The notes under the pieces were generated by a model. That model made no database searches and was not told the origin of the DNA. It worked only from the letters and a program-made list of their open reading frames with translations. A stretch of DNA of 64,000 nt, from contig WIXG01000066.1 in assembly GCA_009869945.1 (NCBI GenBank), forward strand, positions 124,001 to 188,000. Direction: 5' to 3'. The stretch's first letter is position 1. Every line of letters starts with the position of its first letter. Of this stretch, positions 22,158 through 32,850 are shown piece by piece. The translations under genes were made by a program, and so were the position numbers. The stretch is from Mesaphorura yosii (taxonomy: Eukaryota > Arthropoda > Collembola > Poduromorpha > Tullbergiidae).

Positions 22158-24658
22158 TCATTTCCTTTTCTTCTTCATGTAACACTTTTCTACTACTGCA
22201 AGAATTCCTCCAACCGTCATTCCAGTTAACAGGATTACATACGCCGTGAACACGTCTCGCACTCCAAGCTCGTCTTGGAATCCAGATCCACTTTGTAGGC
22301 ATTGGACGGACGTGTCCAGCACGTAGTCTTTGATGAGCTTCTCGCGTATTCCTCTTTCGTGCATTTGAATCATTCTAGAATTCGTGATAACGACAATTTC
22401 AGCTTTAAGAGAAAGAGAAGAATTCTTGTGAAAAATAAATGTGCAATTAAGAATGACTTGATTACTTTTGATTAAACCATCCACGAAGCGGCGATCCTCG
22501 TCTGACAACACAACTCTCCTTCAGCGGCGTACCGCCCACAGGCTGCACTGAAATAGTTTTGCATATAAACTCCTCCGTGTAATTGGCCAGCTGGAGAATT
22601 GGATAGAAGGAGTCCGAAATTGTAACCACAGCACATCGGGTTTTGGTGAGCTTCTTCAAATTCTCTCCGACTTCCACATTTCGAACCGCCTCTCCGAGGT
22701 TTGGAATTTGTTTAGTGTCTTCCAGACCCTGCCCAATACAGTCATTTTAAACGGAGACAAAATTCAAGCGGAGCCCTGCCGCTTACTTTCACGAAGAATT
22801 TTGAGGTTGGTATATGGCTGTCACTAATAATAAAGAAGTTTTCACGGAGCAGATCAAGAAACGATTGTATGGGGACAACCTCCACAGACAGAATGGAGAC
22901 CAGCGCAGCGGAGTACGCGACGAACAGAATGAGCCCCGTAAATACTCCGGATAAGAAGATTATTCGGGTCGGGCCGGATATCGGGCTTAAATACCAGCCT
23001 ACGCAATAAAAATGTGGATAAAAGTCTGGACATAAAATGGAGGTTTGAACGTGCAGTTGGAAGAAGCATTTTTGAGAGAAGCTAAAGTTTAAAGTACCTT
23101 GCTGACAAATAGCTCCTGTCGCCCAAATCACTCCGTCATTCGCAACAATTTCATCTTCGTACGTAGTTTTGAAACCTTTTCGTCCAGATTTGACACGAAT
23201 AGATAACTTGAGAAGAACTACAATGAACATCCATATCCCAAACGCGGCGATCCAGAGCCCGGTCGTAAATGTCTGCGTGAAGATGTTACGGACCGAGCTC
23301 GAGGGCGGTTGCTTGAAGTATGCATAAACACTGCAAACGAACAGGAGATGAGGAGACTGACATTAAATTGAAGCGAGCCAGGAGCCCATGTAATGTGATT
23401 TGCTGAAGACAGGACGGGACTCTACCAACTTACTTTGCATAGAATATCGGATGCAGGAACGTGACTCCATCTGGGCCCTTCATACGATACTCCAAGAATT
23501 CCGCTGCACCAATTGAGATGTCTCCATCGTACTTCACTTGTAGCGCAACTCCGAGGAGATGTCCATCCTCTCCTTCTTTAATGTAGCCGGTTGCTTTTAT
23601 GGCTCGTTCACTAAATCAAATCAAAATCATAGTCAGCTCATTTGTCCGATGACAAATTGAATGTGATTTACTTACGTGAAATTCAACGCGTCCTTAAAGT
23701 ACTTGTATATGGATACTTCAAATCCACTCTCAAGCTCAGACGTTCCAGGTTTGAACTTCGTAGCCAGCGGATAGTCAGGATCATCCTGCACACAAATCAT
23801 CACGTTTTCGAATAGAATTCCCAGTACCTTAGGGACATGGTTCGAGATACTTACATTTCCGATCGCGATCACAACCGCCCGTTCAAAGTTTGACCTCCTC
23901 CTTGTCTTGCCCAGTACTAAGCTTGCCACGTCGAGTTCCCGCAGCGAATTCAGGACAGCTACTTCGTTAGCAAACGTTTGATTTCGTAGTGAGTAGTATT
24001 CTTGTAGTACCCAACTGGAAGTGGCACCTGCGCTCGGCCTACGTCCATTCAAAACTTGGTGCAGTACATAAATGTCGGTGTCGATGGAGAAGTTTCTTGC
24101 TATCTTCCGAATTTCGGTGTCATTTATCACAAGCTCAAGACTTTCTGGCTGAGATAGGCCCTTGGAAGAACGCTCAGCGACAGGATTTACCAAAATAAAG
24201 ACAGGACGCCAATTTCTTGCTTTGAAATCGTTCTGATAATACGAGTCTATTGTTCTCAAGGTCTGAGTTAAGTCTGCTTCATTCTGGACACACGGGAAGA
24301 GAGCAATTACTGGAATCTGTGTTATATTCTCGTTGGTGCCATCTTCAAGATTTGCGAGTGACGCGTTGACATTCACATCAGACTTCACAAACAGAGTCAC
24401 ACTTTCTACATTGTAGCCGTAGCTGTTGCTGTAAGTCGAATTCTTCAGAGAAGTTATGTCTTTGGAGCTGTTCACGCCGATCAAGATGTCAAACTTCAAG
24501 TCGTCCCTGCTGGATTCACGAGAAAAAGCAGCACGATTTCTCGATGATAGCAACTCCAGCGTATTAGAAACACAGTTGAAGTCGGTGGCTAATAAAATTG
24601 AATTTGGTGACAGGCACAAAATTACGAGTGTCAACGAAGTTAAGTCCGGGCTAACCAT
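22158..24658 (-). CDS. Ionotropic receptor 2 of the cluster (divergent IR)
   Basis: Exons 24658-23855, 23785-23676, 23610-23434, 23330-23098, 22998-22787, 22728-22466, 22374-22158; 671 residues. A signal peptide (LTLVILCLSPNSILLAT) is followed by an extracellular domain with many N-x-S/T sites. The ligand-binding lobe is DDPDYPLATKF to KDALNFT, then the pore and TM region VIWATGAICQQG, FLSGVFTGLILFVAYSAAL, and a C-terminal TM ending in a basic KKKRK. Every intron phase that can be compared matches IR3, which indicates tandem duplication. The 69-base first intron is stop-free and in frame. Just 32 bases separate its stop from that of IR1 on the other strand, so the two transcripts probably overlap at their 3' ends. 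The glutamate-binding residues of classical iGluRs are not evident. Confidence 0.85.
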
Positions 24659-25551
24659 TGTTTGAACGAAATAGAAGCAAGCAGGAATTTAACTGTTTAG
24701 CTTTTAGCAGCTTCTGTTATTGAAGCAATCCAAACTCAGTTTAAATTGCCATTTAAATAGGCCACCCTTGCCTGCAGGTAGTTAAAGGTGGCGATGGAAT
24801 AAACCCAACTGGACACTAATTTTCCGGCTGCAAACCCCAGTAATTGGGGCCAGAATGACGTACAAAGGCGTAGACTTGGTGCAACGGCAATAATTTCGAA
24901 GGAGGACGGTGATTAATGAGCAATCTACCCAATTTATTTCTGGAGAATACGTATTTCCACGTGATTGCAATTTGCAATTGTGTAGGTCACCAACCATAGC
25001 GGCACAATTGGGCCAGACAGTGGAACCCGTAGCAGCTTTCGTTGCGCCTGAAATGCACAAGAAATGAGAAATGGGCCGGAAAAGCCTGTCTTCAGTCCTT
25101 AGAAATGAACAAAGGTGAATGTAATGGGCTGTAGCTGTACAGTTCTCATTTGTTGAGAATTTATTCACACCAATTTATAAGTTATTATTTGGCGTTCGTG
25201 GCAGGTCTGGAAGAATGAAAAAGTTGTTTATTCCAGTTGTACGCTTAACAGCATCTGAATCGCGTACATGAATTCAAAAGTATGCAACGTTGAAGGTCTG
25301 GATGTGCTGCCAATTAGTCATGTCATGTCAAAGAACTTGTCATTGTCAGCGATTACTACAATTCTGACAATGCAGAGAACCAGACAATGCCCGGGCATGA
25401 GTGTGAAATGCACTTTCCCTTGCAATTTTTTCCGATTTCCCAACAGCCACGATTCACATTTATTTATTCACAATGCAAATGAATATTTTATTCTTGTCTT
25501 CAATAGAGCTACGCTAGGGCGTGACCTACACTAATATGACTTCATTACTTG
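24659..25551. other. Intergenic region between IR2 and IR3
   Basis: Promoter of IR2 and 3' flank of IR3. Open frames here lack splice or homology support. Confidence 0.5.
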
Positions 25552-28500
25552 TCAGATTTTAAGAAGTTTTGCGGCCATAACTCTAAAGTACAGCACCTCA
25601 ATCAGGACAAGCACTCCACTAAGAACGTACCCCAAAAAGAGCCCCACGAATGCCGTAAACACATCGCCAAGGTTCAGATTGGCGTGGTACACGGCGCTTT
25701 TCTCGAGGCACTGCACACAAGACTCCTTCAAGTAGAGTTCAAACAGCCGTGACAGGATGCCCCTTTCCATCATCACGAGCATGACGTAGTTGAAGTGCAT
25801 TCTCATCGGCGAGCCTTTCTTCACGCATGGGCTCATCTTGACAGTTGACATTGAAACCCGAACGCTGTCAAAGTTGGTGCAGATGAAGAGCGCAGAGTAA
25901 TTTAACGATGCGATCGGATAGAATGAGTCTGGCGGTGTGATGATTGCAAATCGAGAGTGAAGTAGGTTGGTAATCTTCTCGTCGATACGTACAGTGCCCT
26001 TGTGGCTGGTTTTGGGGAGCTCATGGTTCTGCACCATGCTCTAATCAGACGGGAAATCAAAATGTTAATGAGAACATGCATTGCAACGATGAATGCTTTT
26101 GTTGCAGTTGACTTTGCCCTTTGGACTTACTGTAAGGGTGGCATTCGCATTCGGAATCCGGTAATCGTCGACGAAATCAAATCCGTACGCGACTAAATCC
26201 GCAAACTGTGTCACTGGATTCACGTTCACTGATAAAATGGAGACCAACGCAGCGGAGTACGCGATGTACAGAATCAACCCCGTCAGACTCCCACAGAAGA
26301 AGACAATCTTGACACAAATTGACTCCGGTGTTGTATGCCAGCCTAAAGAAACCATACCCATAAACAACGCTAACACCATTTACAAAAAGAGTCATCATAT
26401 GATAAAAAAAAACCTTGCTGGCACAGGGCGCCCGTGGCCCACATAAGCACATCTCGCGCAACACGTTCATCCTTCTCATAGTAAATGTAGAGAGCTCGGT
26501 GGGCAAAAGTAATCAGTTTCAGGGAACTAATGATAAGGATCCAGATGGCAAACAGGGAGCTCCAGACGCTCAAGGTGAAGGTTTTTATGAAGATGTTTCT
26601 CACTGCTGAAGGTGGCGGTTGTTTGAAGAATGCACTTTGTCTGCGTAGGGTTAAAAATCGTTTCACGGGGCTGAAGGGCTAGCAACTTCCGTGTGTATGA
26701 ATCCAATAATCCACTTACACTGTTTTGGTAATCGGCGTGAGCATCGCGATGGCATCCGGCCCTTGCAGGCGATAAGAAATAAACTCCGTCATCCCAGTCC
26801 CAATGTCTGCCAGTCCTCCGCTGAGCTGATTGGCGTACCCGGAGAGGGTTCCATTCGGGCCTGGCCTAATATAGCCATTGCCTTTGATTGACTTCTCACT
26901 AAAAAGCACAACCGGGCATAATCATGAGATCCGTCTGCCACGTATCTTAACTAATGCTATGTCATATTGTGATGGCAATCGCTCGTCAAAATGTTAAATA
27001 AATAAACAGCCTCGATCAAGTTCGGAGTGTCATAAACAGGAATGTGAGAAAACTGAAAACAAGCCTTTTTTTCGTTGTTTACTCTTCAAAGGATGAACAT
27101 CAAGTGCTTCTGCCCTGCTCAACTTCCACCCTCTCGCACTTCAACTTTTTGTGTCTCGTTATAGAAAACTGTAACCTTCAGACCGACTTTACAAAAAAGT
27201 CTCCGGAGTTCAGACCGTACCAAGCACAAGATAACGTTCTTCGCACTCCAGTCCACATTCATTACAATATTAGCACACTTACGTGAAATTAAGAGCATCC
27301 CGAAGGTAACGATACACACTGGCCTCAAATCCACTTTCGAATTCTTCCGAATTTTCCTTGAATTTCATGGAATGATTGTACTCGGGGTCTTCCTAAAAAG
27401 TTAGGAAATTCTAATGACATTTGGCAACGGATAATAATAACCCGTGATGCCGATGAACCGATGGCCTTCACTTCAAAGTATTAAACCTCATTCAATTCCT
27501 TGTCTTATAATGAATAGTAAATGTCAAGCAAGTGCCACTCAATGTCTCACTAATGAGCCAAAAATAAACCGTGTAAATGTAACAGGCCGTGACACAGATT
27601 TCTGGTGTTGTGATGAAACATGGATGGACTTAAGGCGAACTTACGTTCCCCGACGCAATCACGACCGCGCCCTCAAAGTCCATTCTTCTCTGCAGCAAAC
27701 TCGATGGAAACATTTGGTGAGGTTGTAAGAGTATTCCAAGCCCGACGAGTTCGCAATCGCTTTCAGTGGCCGGTAGATTGTCCCAAACTGTTCGTGTTAT
27801 CATTGTGCCCCTAATGGTATATGCTTCTTGGACAAGTATGGAAACATGATGTGCTTCTTGTGGCGAGGTCACCTTCGCCGTGGGCGTGGTCGATGAATTA
27901 TTCGCATAATAAAAGGCATACACGTAGGCCGCTCTTTCCAACGTGAAATATTGGCCAAGCAGTCGCATAGCGGACTTGGTCCCTTCCAGTGTATGGAATT
28001 TGGCCGAAAATATGGTGGCTGGTACGAATAGAAATGTGATCTCGTAAATGCTGCTCGAAACAGCGTCGTCACCTTGGCTAAACTGCAACCACAAAATCAC
28101 AATTGACGAATTGTTGATGGTGGTTTTGATGTTTGATGTTAGAAGGAAAAATGGTAACTTACGGATTGAAGAAGAGAACGGAGGTTTGCATCATCCGAGT
28201 ACACAAAAATCATGACCAAAGGTCGCTGATTATTGCTGATAACTTTGATAATCTCTTGCAACCTCAGATTAGCGTTAGCGCTGGCGTTTTTATTGCTGGT
28301 GTTTGAAAAGGACAGCCCGGACATGCGCACCTTGCCTTGGAACTTCTTCCTCAGTCGAGTCGTCCATGTCTGGGTACAATCACTGCCCACGTTTCCAGTC
28401 ATCGAATCCAGCCAGTAAATGAGAACATCGTAGTCCAGGTCAAACCATTCATCAACACTGGTCAGTGCCCTGCCGGCGACTGCTGCCGAAAAGAGTTCCT

Positions 28501-28654
28501 GAATGGATTTGGTTCCATTGCAGAAGTCGCTTGACCCAGACTCTGCTCCAGACGCCTCGATTTGAGACGAAAACCGAAAAACGCAAACACAGAATAAGAA
28601 ATACGTAATAAACAGAACAAAAAACTGACCAAACTTGCTTAACCTCATGTTCAT
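25552..28654 (-). CDS. Ionotropic receptor 3 of the cluster (divergent IR)
   Basis: Exons 28654-28163, 28082-27645, 27392-27283, 26898-26719, 26640-26414, 26342-26131, 26040-25552; 715 residues from this start. The Met at 28654 was preferred because it puts a strong signal peptide (FGQFFVLFITYFLFCVCVF) near the N terminus; an upstream in-frame ATG at 28699 adds 15 residues. It has a large N-terminal extracellular region, a ligand-binding stretch EDPEYNHSMKF to RDALNFT, pore VLMWATGALCQQG, TM3 LTGLILYIAYSAALVSILSV and a last TM (VFTAFVGLFLGYVLSGVLVL). Exon lengths 110 and 212 are identical to IR2, showing recent common origin. Likely a chemosensory subunit; ligand and partners unknown. Confidence 0.85.
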
Positions 28655-29543
28655 GAACACAATACGCAACTCAACTCGCAAAAGCAAGCTCCACCACATT
28701 GTCCCAAACGTTTTAAGGGCAAATCAAAACGAAGACTCCGAGATGTATAGCATACAAAAGTGTCCAGTGCTTCAGTCCAAAGGTCTTGAGCTCTTGAGGT
28801 TTGACAAAGTGCTTGGCTATTTCAGCCATCACATTTCGTATGCATGTGTCAATTATCAACACGAGTTCTTTGCTTCGGAGACTTCAGACATTCCCACTTT
28901 TGTAGTTATATCAGACCAGACAGACCAGTGGACAAGTTAAATATGTAATGAATTCTGTCGATGCGTACTTGAATCGTGTTTCGTGTAAGTCTTTATTATT
29001 TCCAACCCGTAATTTTGGCATTTAACAACAAACGAAGTACGAATTGACGCCAAGCTTTGGAGTACCGAGTGCCCATTATCAACAACTTAAATTCCTTTTG
29101 TCACGTTCCACTTACCTTGCCTTTCAATTTCATTTCATTTCACGAGAGCAGACAGATGAAGAAAGCTGCAGGCAACATTTACAAGAGTAATTTATTCAAG
29201 TAGCTCGTGAGTGTCGTGAGTTTGCCAACTTGTCAATATTTCTATTTCTACGCACTACTCCGTGATTATTGCTTTGAAAACTTTGAATTATAAATACAAC
29301 ACAAAAATGCTTTAACGAAGAGCCTGGCTATGTTGTCGAGATCAACACAGATATGAAGAAAATTATGGGAGCTGTGACAAGGTTCTAGTAGTCTAACTTG
29401 TTTTACGTGGTTACTAAATCTATAACATAGCCAACGCCTAAGATATTTGGTCTATAACAACTTTGCTAAATAGATTTACGTTTTTACATATCAAATTCAC
29501 TAAAGGTAATGATCAAATCAATGACTTTCGCAAGAATGACGTC
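28655..29543. other. Intergenic region
   Basis: IR3 promoter and AT-rich spacer. No supported gene. Confidence 0.45.
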
Positions 29544-29825
29544 CTAGATGACCTGGACGAAAGTGAGTCTGTCGTAGCTGAACAGGAAATCGATCTTCAT
29601 TTCGAAGGGTGGGCATGCCTCAATGCGTCGCTTATTTTCCAGTGATACTATATGCATGTACGGTTTGTATGAATCCAGAAACTCCTTCGACGTGTTGATG
29701 TAGTCGTTGACGGCTTTACTGATGGTGGAAAAGAGAGCCATTAAAACATGAAGGAGGTGGCGCATTGCACGGCGAACGCCACATTTATTAGGGGACTCCT
29801 TTCGAGTGCCTTTGTGGTTATCCAT
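29544..29825 (-). CDS. Hypothetical small protein
   Basis: Uninterrupted 93-codon frame starting MDNHKGTRKE. It contains a hydrophobic stretch (HLLHVLMALFSTISKAV) and ends EMKIDFLFSYDRLTFVQVI. Amino-acid use looks protein-like. A CAG|GT word just before the stop could be a splice donor, so this may be only one exon. No family recognised. Confidence 0.35.
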   Translation of the reverse strand: MDNHKGTRKESPNKCGVRRAMRHLLHVLMALFSTISKAVNDYINTSKEFLDSYKPYMHIVSLENKRRIEACPPFEMKIDFLFSYDRLTFVQVI

Positions 29826-30095
29826 AGTCAATATTTCCTTTCGCTTTTCGTTTTCGAAGGCGCAAAATCATGAATAATAATCGTAAAAGATTAAAAACTT
29901 AAAGGAGCACACGTGCAGAACCATGAAATTCGTCGCTGGCATTACATCACGTGTTCTTGTATGACCTCGAAGAAGCTTCGGCGCTTATGACCTTCGCTCT
30001 TCAACGAGCGCACGACGCTAAATTCGATCTATTCATTATTTTCCAATCTAGAATATTTAAGTCCAGCCAAATCGTACATCGTGAACACTGCCCAA

Positions 30096-30671
30096 ATGCG
30101 TGAACTCATTGGCCGGAAGCTTGACCGCTTCGCGGTCGCAGTTGCGCCCGCTGAGGAATCCGTGTCGTTGTCAGCCGCGTCAACATCCTCGCTTGATGGC
30201 GGGCGCTATCAATCCGAAATTCTCCTGCAAAAGGCTCGACTCGCACGTTTCATGGAAGGAATCGGGCAGCCGACCTCTCCCAAAACCGGTAAAGCAATTG
30301 CCGGAGCGTCGTATGCACGACTTCCTAAACCAGCCAAACTGAATCCACTCCCAAAACCGACTCCCCACACACTTCGAGCCCAGGCACGCTTCCGCGTTGA
30401 AGGTCGTGCGCCTCCGTTACCGTCCACCGCCATGTCATTTACGACCAAAAAGCTTCTGGATGAAATGAAGCAGCAGACGGCGATCGAGAGACTTGGACAG
30501 ATGAATTTCTTACAAGCAGCAACGAAGAAACGAATCGATCGAGCACGCCAGGTGAAATTTCGTTTACTAAATCCTTTTTTTTTGCAAAGCTCTAAAGCAC
30601 TTCTCAATGTAAATTTGGAGCGACGTGTATTCTTGTTTTGTTGCGATTCGTTTAGCCATTTTGAAAATTGA
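30096..30671 (+). CDS. Hypothetical basic protein, 3' structure uncertain
   Basis: Open frame beginning MRELIGRKLDRFAVAVA, rich in Ala, Lys, Arg and Pro (KPAKLNPLPKPTPH), with a probable helical C-terminal part (FTTKKLLDEMKQQ). A good donor (CAG|GTGAAA) follows at 30551. If it is not used the frame stops at 30671. A possible later exon, with residues EEIIFHMRNRKLT, lies at about 30690-30735 and ends at a GTAAGC donor, but I could not join it without a weak acceptor. No family recognised. Confidence 0.45.
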   Translation: MRELIGRKLDRFAVAVAPAEESVSLSAASTSSLDGGRYQSEILLQKARLARFMEGIGQPTSPKTGKAIAGASYARLPKPAKLNPLPKPTPHTLRAQARFRVEGRAPPLPSTAMSFTTKKLLDEMKQQTAIERLGQMNFLQAATKKRIDRARQVKFRLLNPFFLQSSKALLNVNLERRVFLFCCDSFSHFEN

Positions 30672-32850
30672 TCAACCTGACCGAGTTCAACGATGAGGAA
30701 ATTATATTTCACATGCGGAATCGTAAATTGACCGTAAGCCTATTCTTTCTAACCAGACTGAGCCAGCTGCCCAGTTGCAAGTTAACATTTAAACGCTGTA
30801 TATCAGGGCACGTCGTCCTAAAAGCCTGCAAAACACAGGATCGCGACATTTTGAAGAAATCTTCGAAATTCCAATAGGTTTGCTAATCAGTGAACATGCT
30901 TCGCTAATTCGTGGTTTCAAACGTTTCAATGGCAGGGCTTCACCTTGATGACCTGCAAATCGTCTGACAAGTCGATGGTAAGGTGGTGATTGAAGAAATT
31001 CCAGATGAATAGGTGGACCACTGTCTGAATTCGCGATGGCAGAGACATAATGTGGTACCTGTCGAAGGTCACAACCCTTTCCCAAAATTTCATTGTGGAC
31101 GAGATTGATTCAGTATTTACAGCATAATAAAGCCATTGCGTCGCAGCTCAATTTCAAATTCTTTGTTCTTCGTTCATCGTTCGCCTTCTTACGGAAAAGT
31201 TTCTCAGTTACACAAAAAAGGCGAGCAGCCAACGCTTTCCCGTTCCCACTTTCTTTTTCTCATGCCATGAATAAACTGCAACTGCAACTCTCGCGATCCG
31301 TATCCAGTATTCGGCATTCGGTATCTAAGATCACATTACACGAACTTTCACACAAAACACATATCCTGACATTGAATGGAGAATGGAAGGGAATTCGGAA
31401 GAGGTAACAAAGTACAAAAATTGGAAGAAAATTCATCGATCTCTCGCTTTGTTCCGCTCCGCTCTGTGCACTCTGCACTTGTACATTACGCCGTGCTCCC
31501 CCGTCACCCCAGCCCAGACCTAGACAAAACCGAGACCAAGACCACCGAGTACGTCATGCAACATTTGTACGGAACTTCAGAATCAAACAGGGAACAGCAG
31601 ACAACGACCAAGAGGACGACGGTAATGGCATTCAAGGGTCAAAGCTACTCTCTTTTTGATCTCTTACGTCCATTTAAGCTGGGCTCTCTACGAACTCGCA
31701 ATAATAAAGTTGACTGTGGCTGAAAATTGTTCAATCATTTCAAAATGTTGAAATAACAGCCTTTGAATCTTGGGCATCTTTTGCAGTGGTGACCGAACTG
31801 CGTCAGTTCTGGCAGTTCCGGTGTGTCTGTAACTTCTGGAATCCACTGTGCAGCGACGACCAGCCACTTGAGAGCTATTTTTTCGGACAAACTCTTTTTA
31901 TGGGATATAAAGTAGCTGTATAAGAGCAACAATGCGGTGTGGGAAGGCATTACTATTACTAGTACTATTACGCTCACAATGCATGAACATTTGTACACTG
32001 TACGAGCAAGCACGAAAAAAGCTGGAACTGGAATGGAAATACAATGAAGAAGAAAAGAACTTCGGGTCCGGAGCAGTAAGCACGGTGTCAGTGAGAGCAG
32101 AAACTTGTGTGTTATGTATATCTTATATGATTATATCTTATTACACCAACATGAACCGAAAAAAGAATGTTAAAAGACGACAGACACCGCAGGACCCAGA
32201 CCTCTGGACTCACTAGACTGCTCGCTCGCTCTCGTTTATCTTCTCTCCCTCTTTTTCTCCGTCGATCGCTCTCGCTCCGCACTTGTTTGCTGTCTTGTAC
32301 GACTGAACTTGTGTCTGTAGTACATTTCCACATTTCCAGGAGAGTTGGAGCCGAATTGTGCACGAATTGGAAGTAAATTAATGGGTTCCTAGCTGAGGTG
32401 CAGTGATTTCATTTCCGTGCTGTCAAAGTCGGTACCGGCAATTAGCAGATAGCACCGAGCAGCATTTGTGTGTGTTCATGTATAAACAAAGTCAGATGTT
32501 TGTCGTTGTAGTAGTAAAAGTGAAAGCTCGCTTACTACGTGATACAGATGTCATCATTCATTACATAAGCAAGCACTATTCTACACATTACTATTAGCAT
32601 TACGTGCTATTGTGACTATGTATGCCAGGAAACTGAAACAAGTGTATTACTGGCACAAGAACCAAGTGAAGAAGCAATTGCCCAAATGAATTTTGATACA
32701 AATGTACACGAATCTTGTCAATAAAGATTTCAAATCGCAAGATGTGACTCCCAGACAGGCAAGTGTCAAAAAGGCTTCCAAATAATTCCAGAGTTTGAAA
32801 TTCCTTCAATGACTTGAACTCTACTGAGTTGGTGAGTGCTCGGATTTATA
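30672..32850. other. Long region upstream of the zinc-finger gene
   Basis: About 2.2 kb without a convincing gene. It may include remaining exons of the preceding gene up to about 31000 and the promoter and 5' UTR exons of the zinc-finger gene. A CT-rich tract at 32219-32280 is noted separately. Confidence 0.4.
32219..32280. promoter_or_regulatory. CT/GAGA-rich tract
   Basis: Dense CTCGCTCGCTCTC-like and TCTCTCCCTC repeats, resembling GAGA-factor (GAF/Trl) binding arrays found in arthropod developmental promoters. It lies about 570 bases before the zinc-finger start codon. Regulatory role is inferred. Confidence 0.3.

Noticed and set aside
24782..25168. 128-codon minus-strand frame between IR2 and IR3
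   Set aside because: No homology, no splice signals, composition not protein-like.
31932..32216. 94-codon + frame starting with a Leu-rich signal-like segment
   Set aside because: Lies in the zinc-finger gene's upstream region; without a cDNA or homolog it could be a 5' UTR frame.
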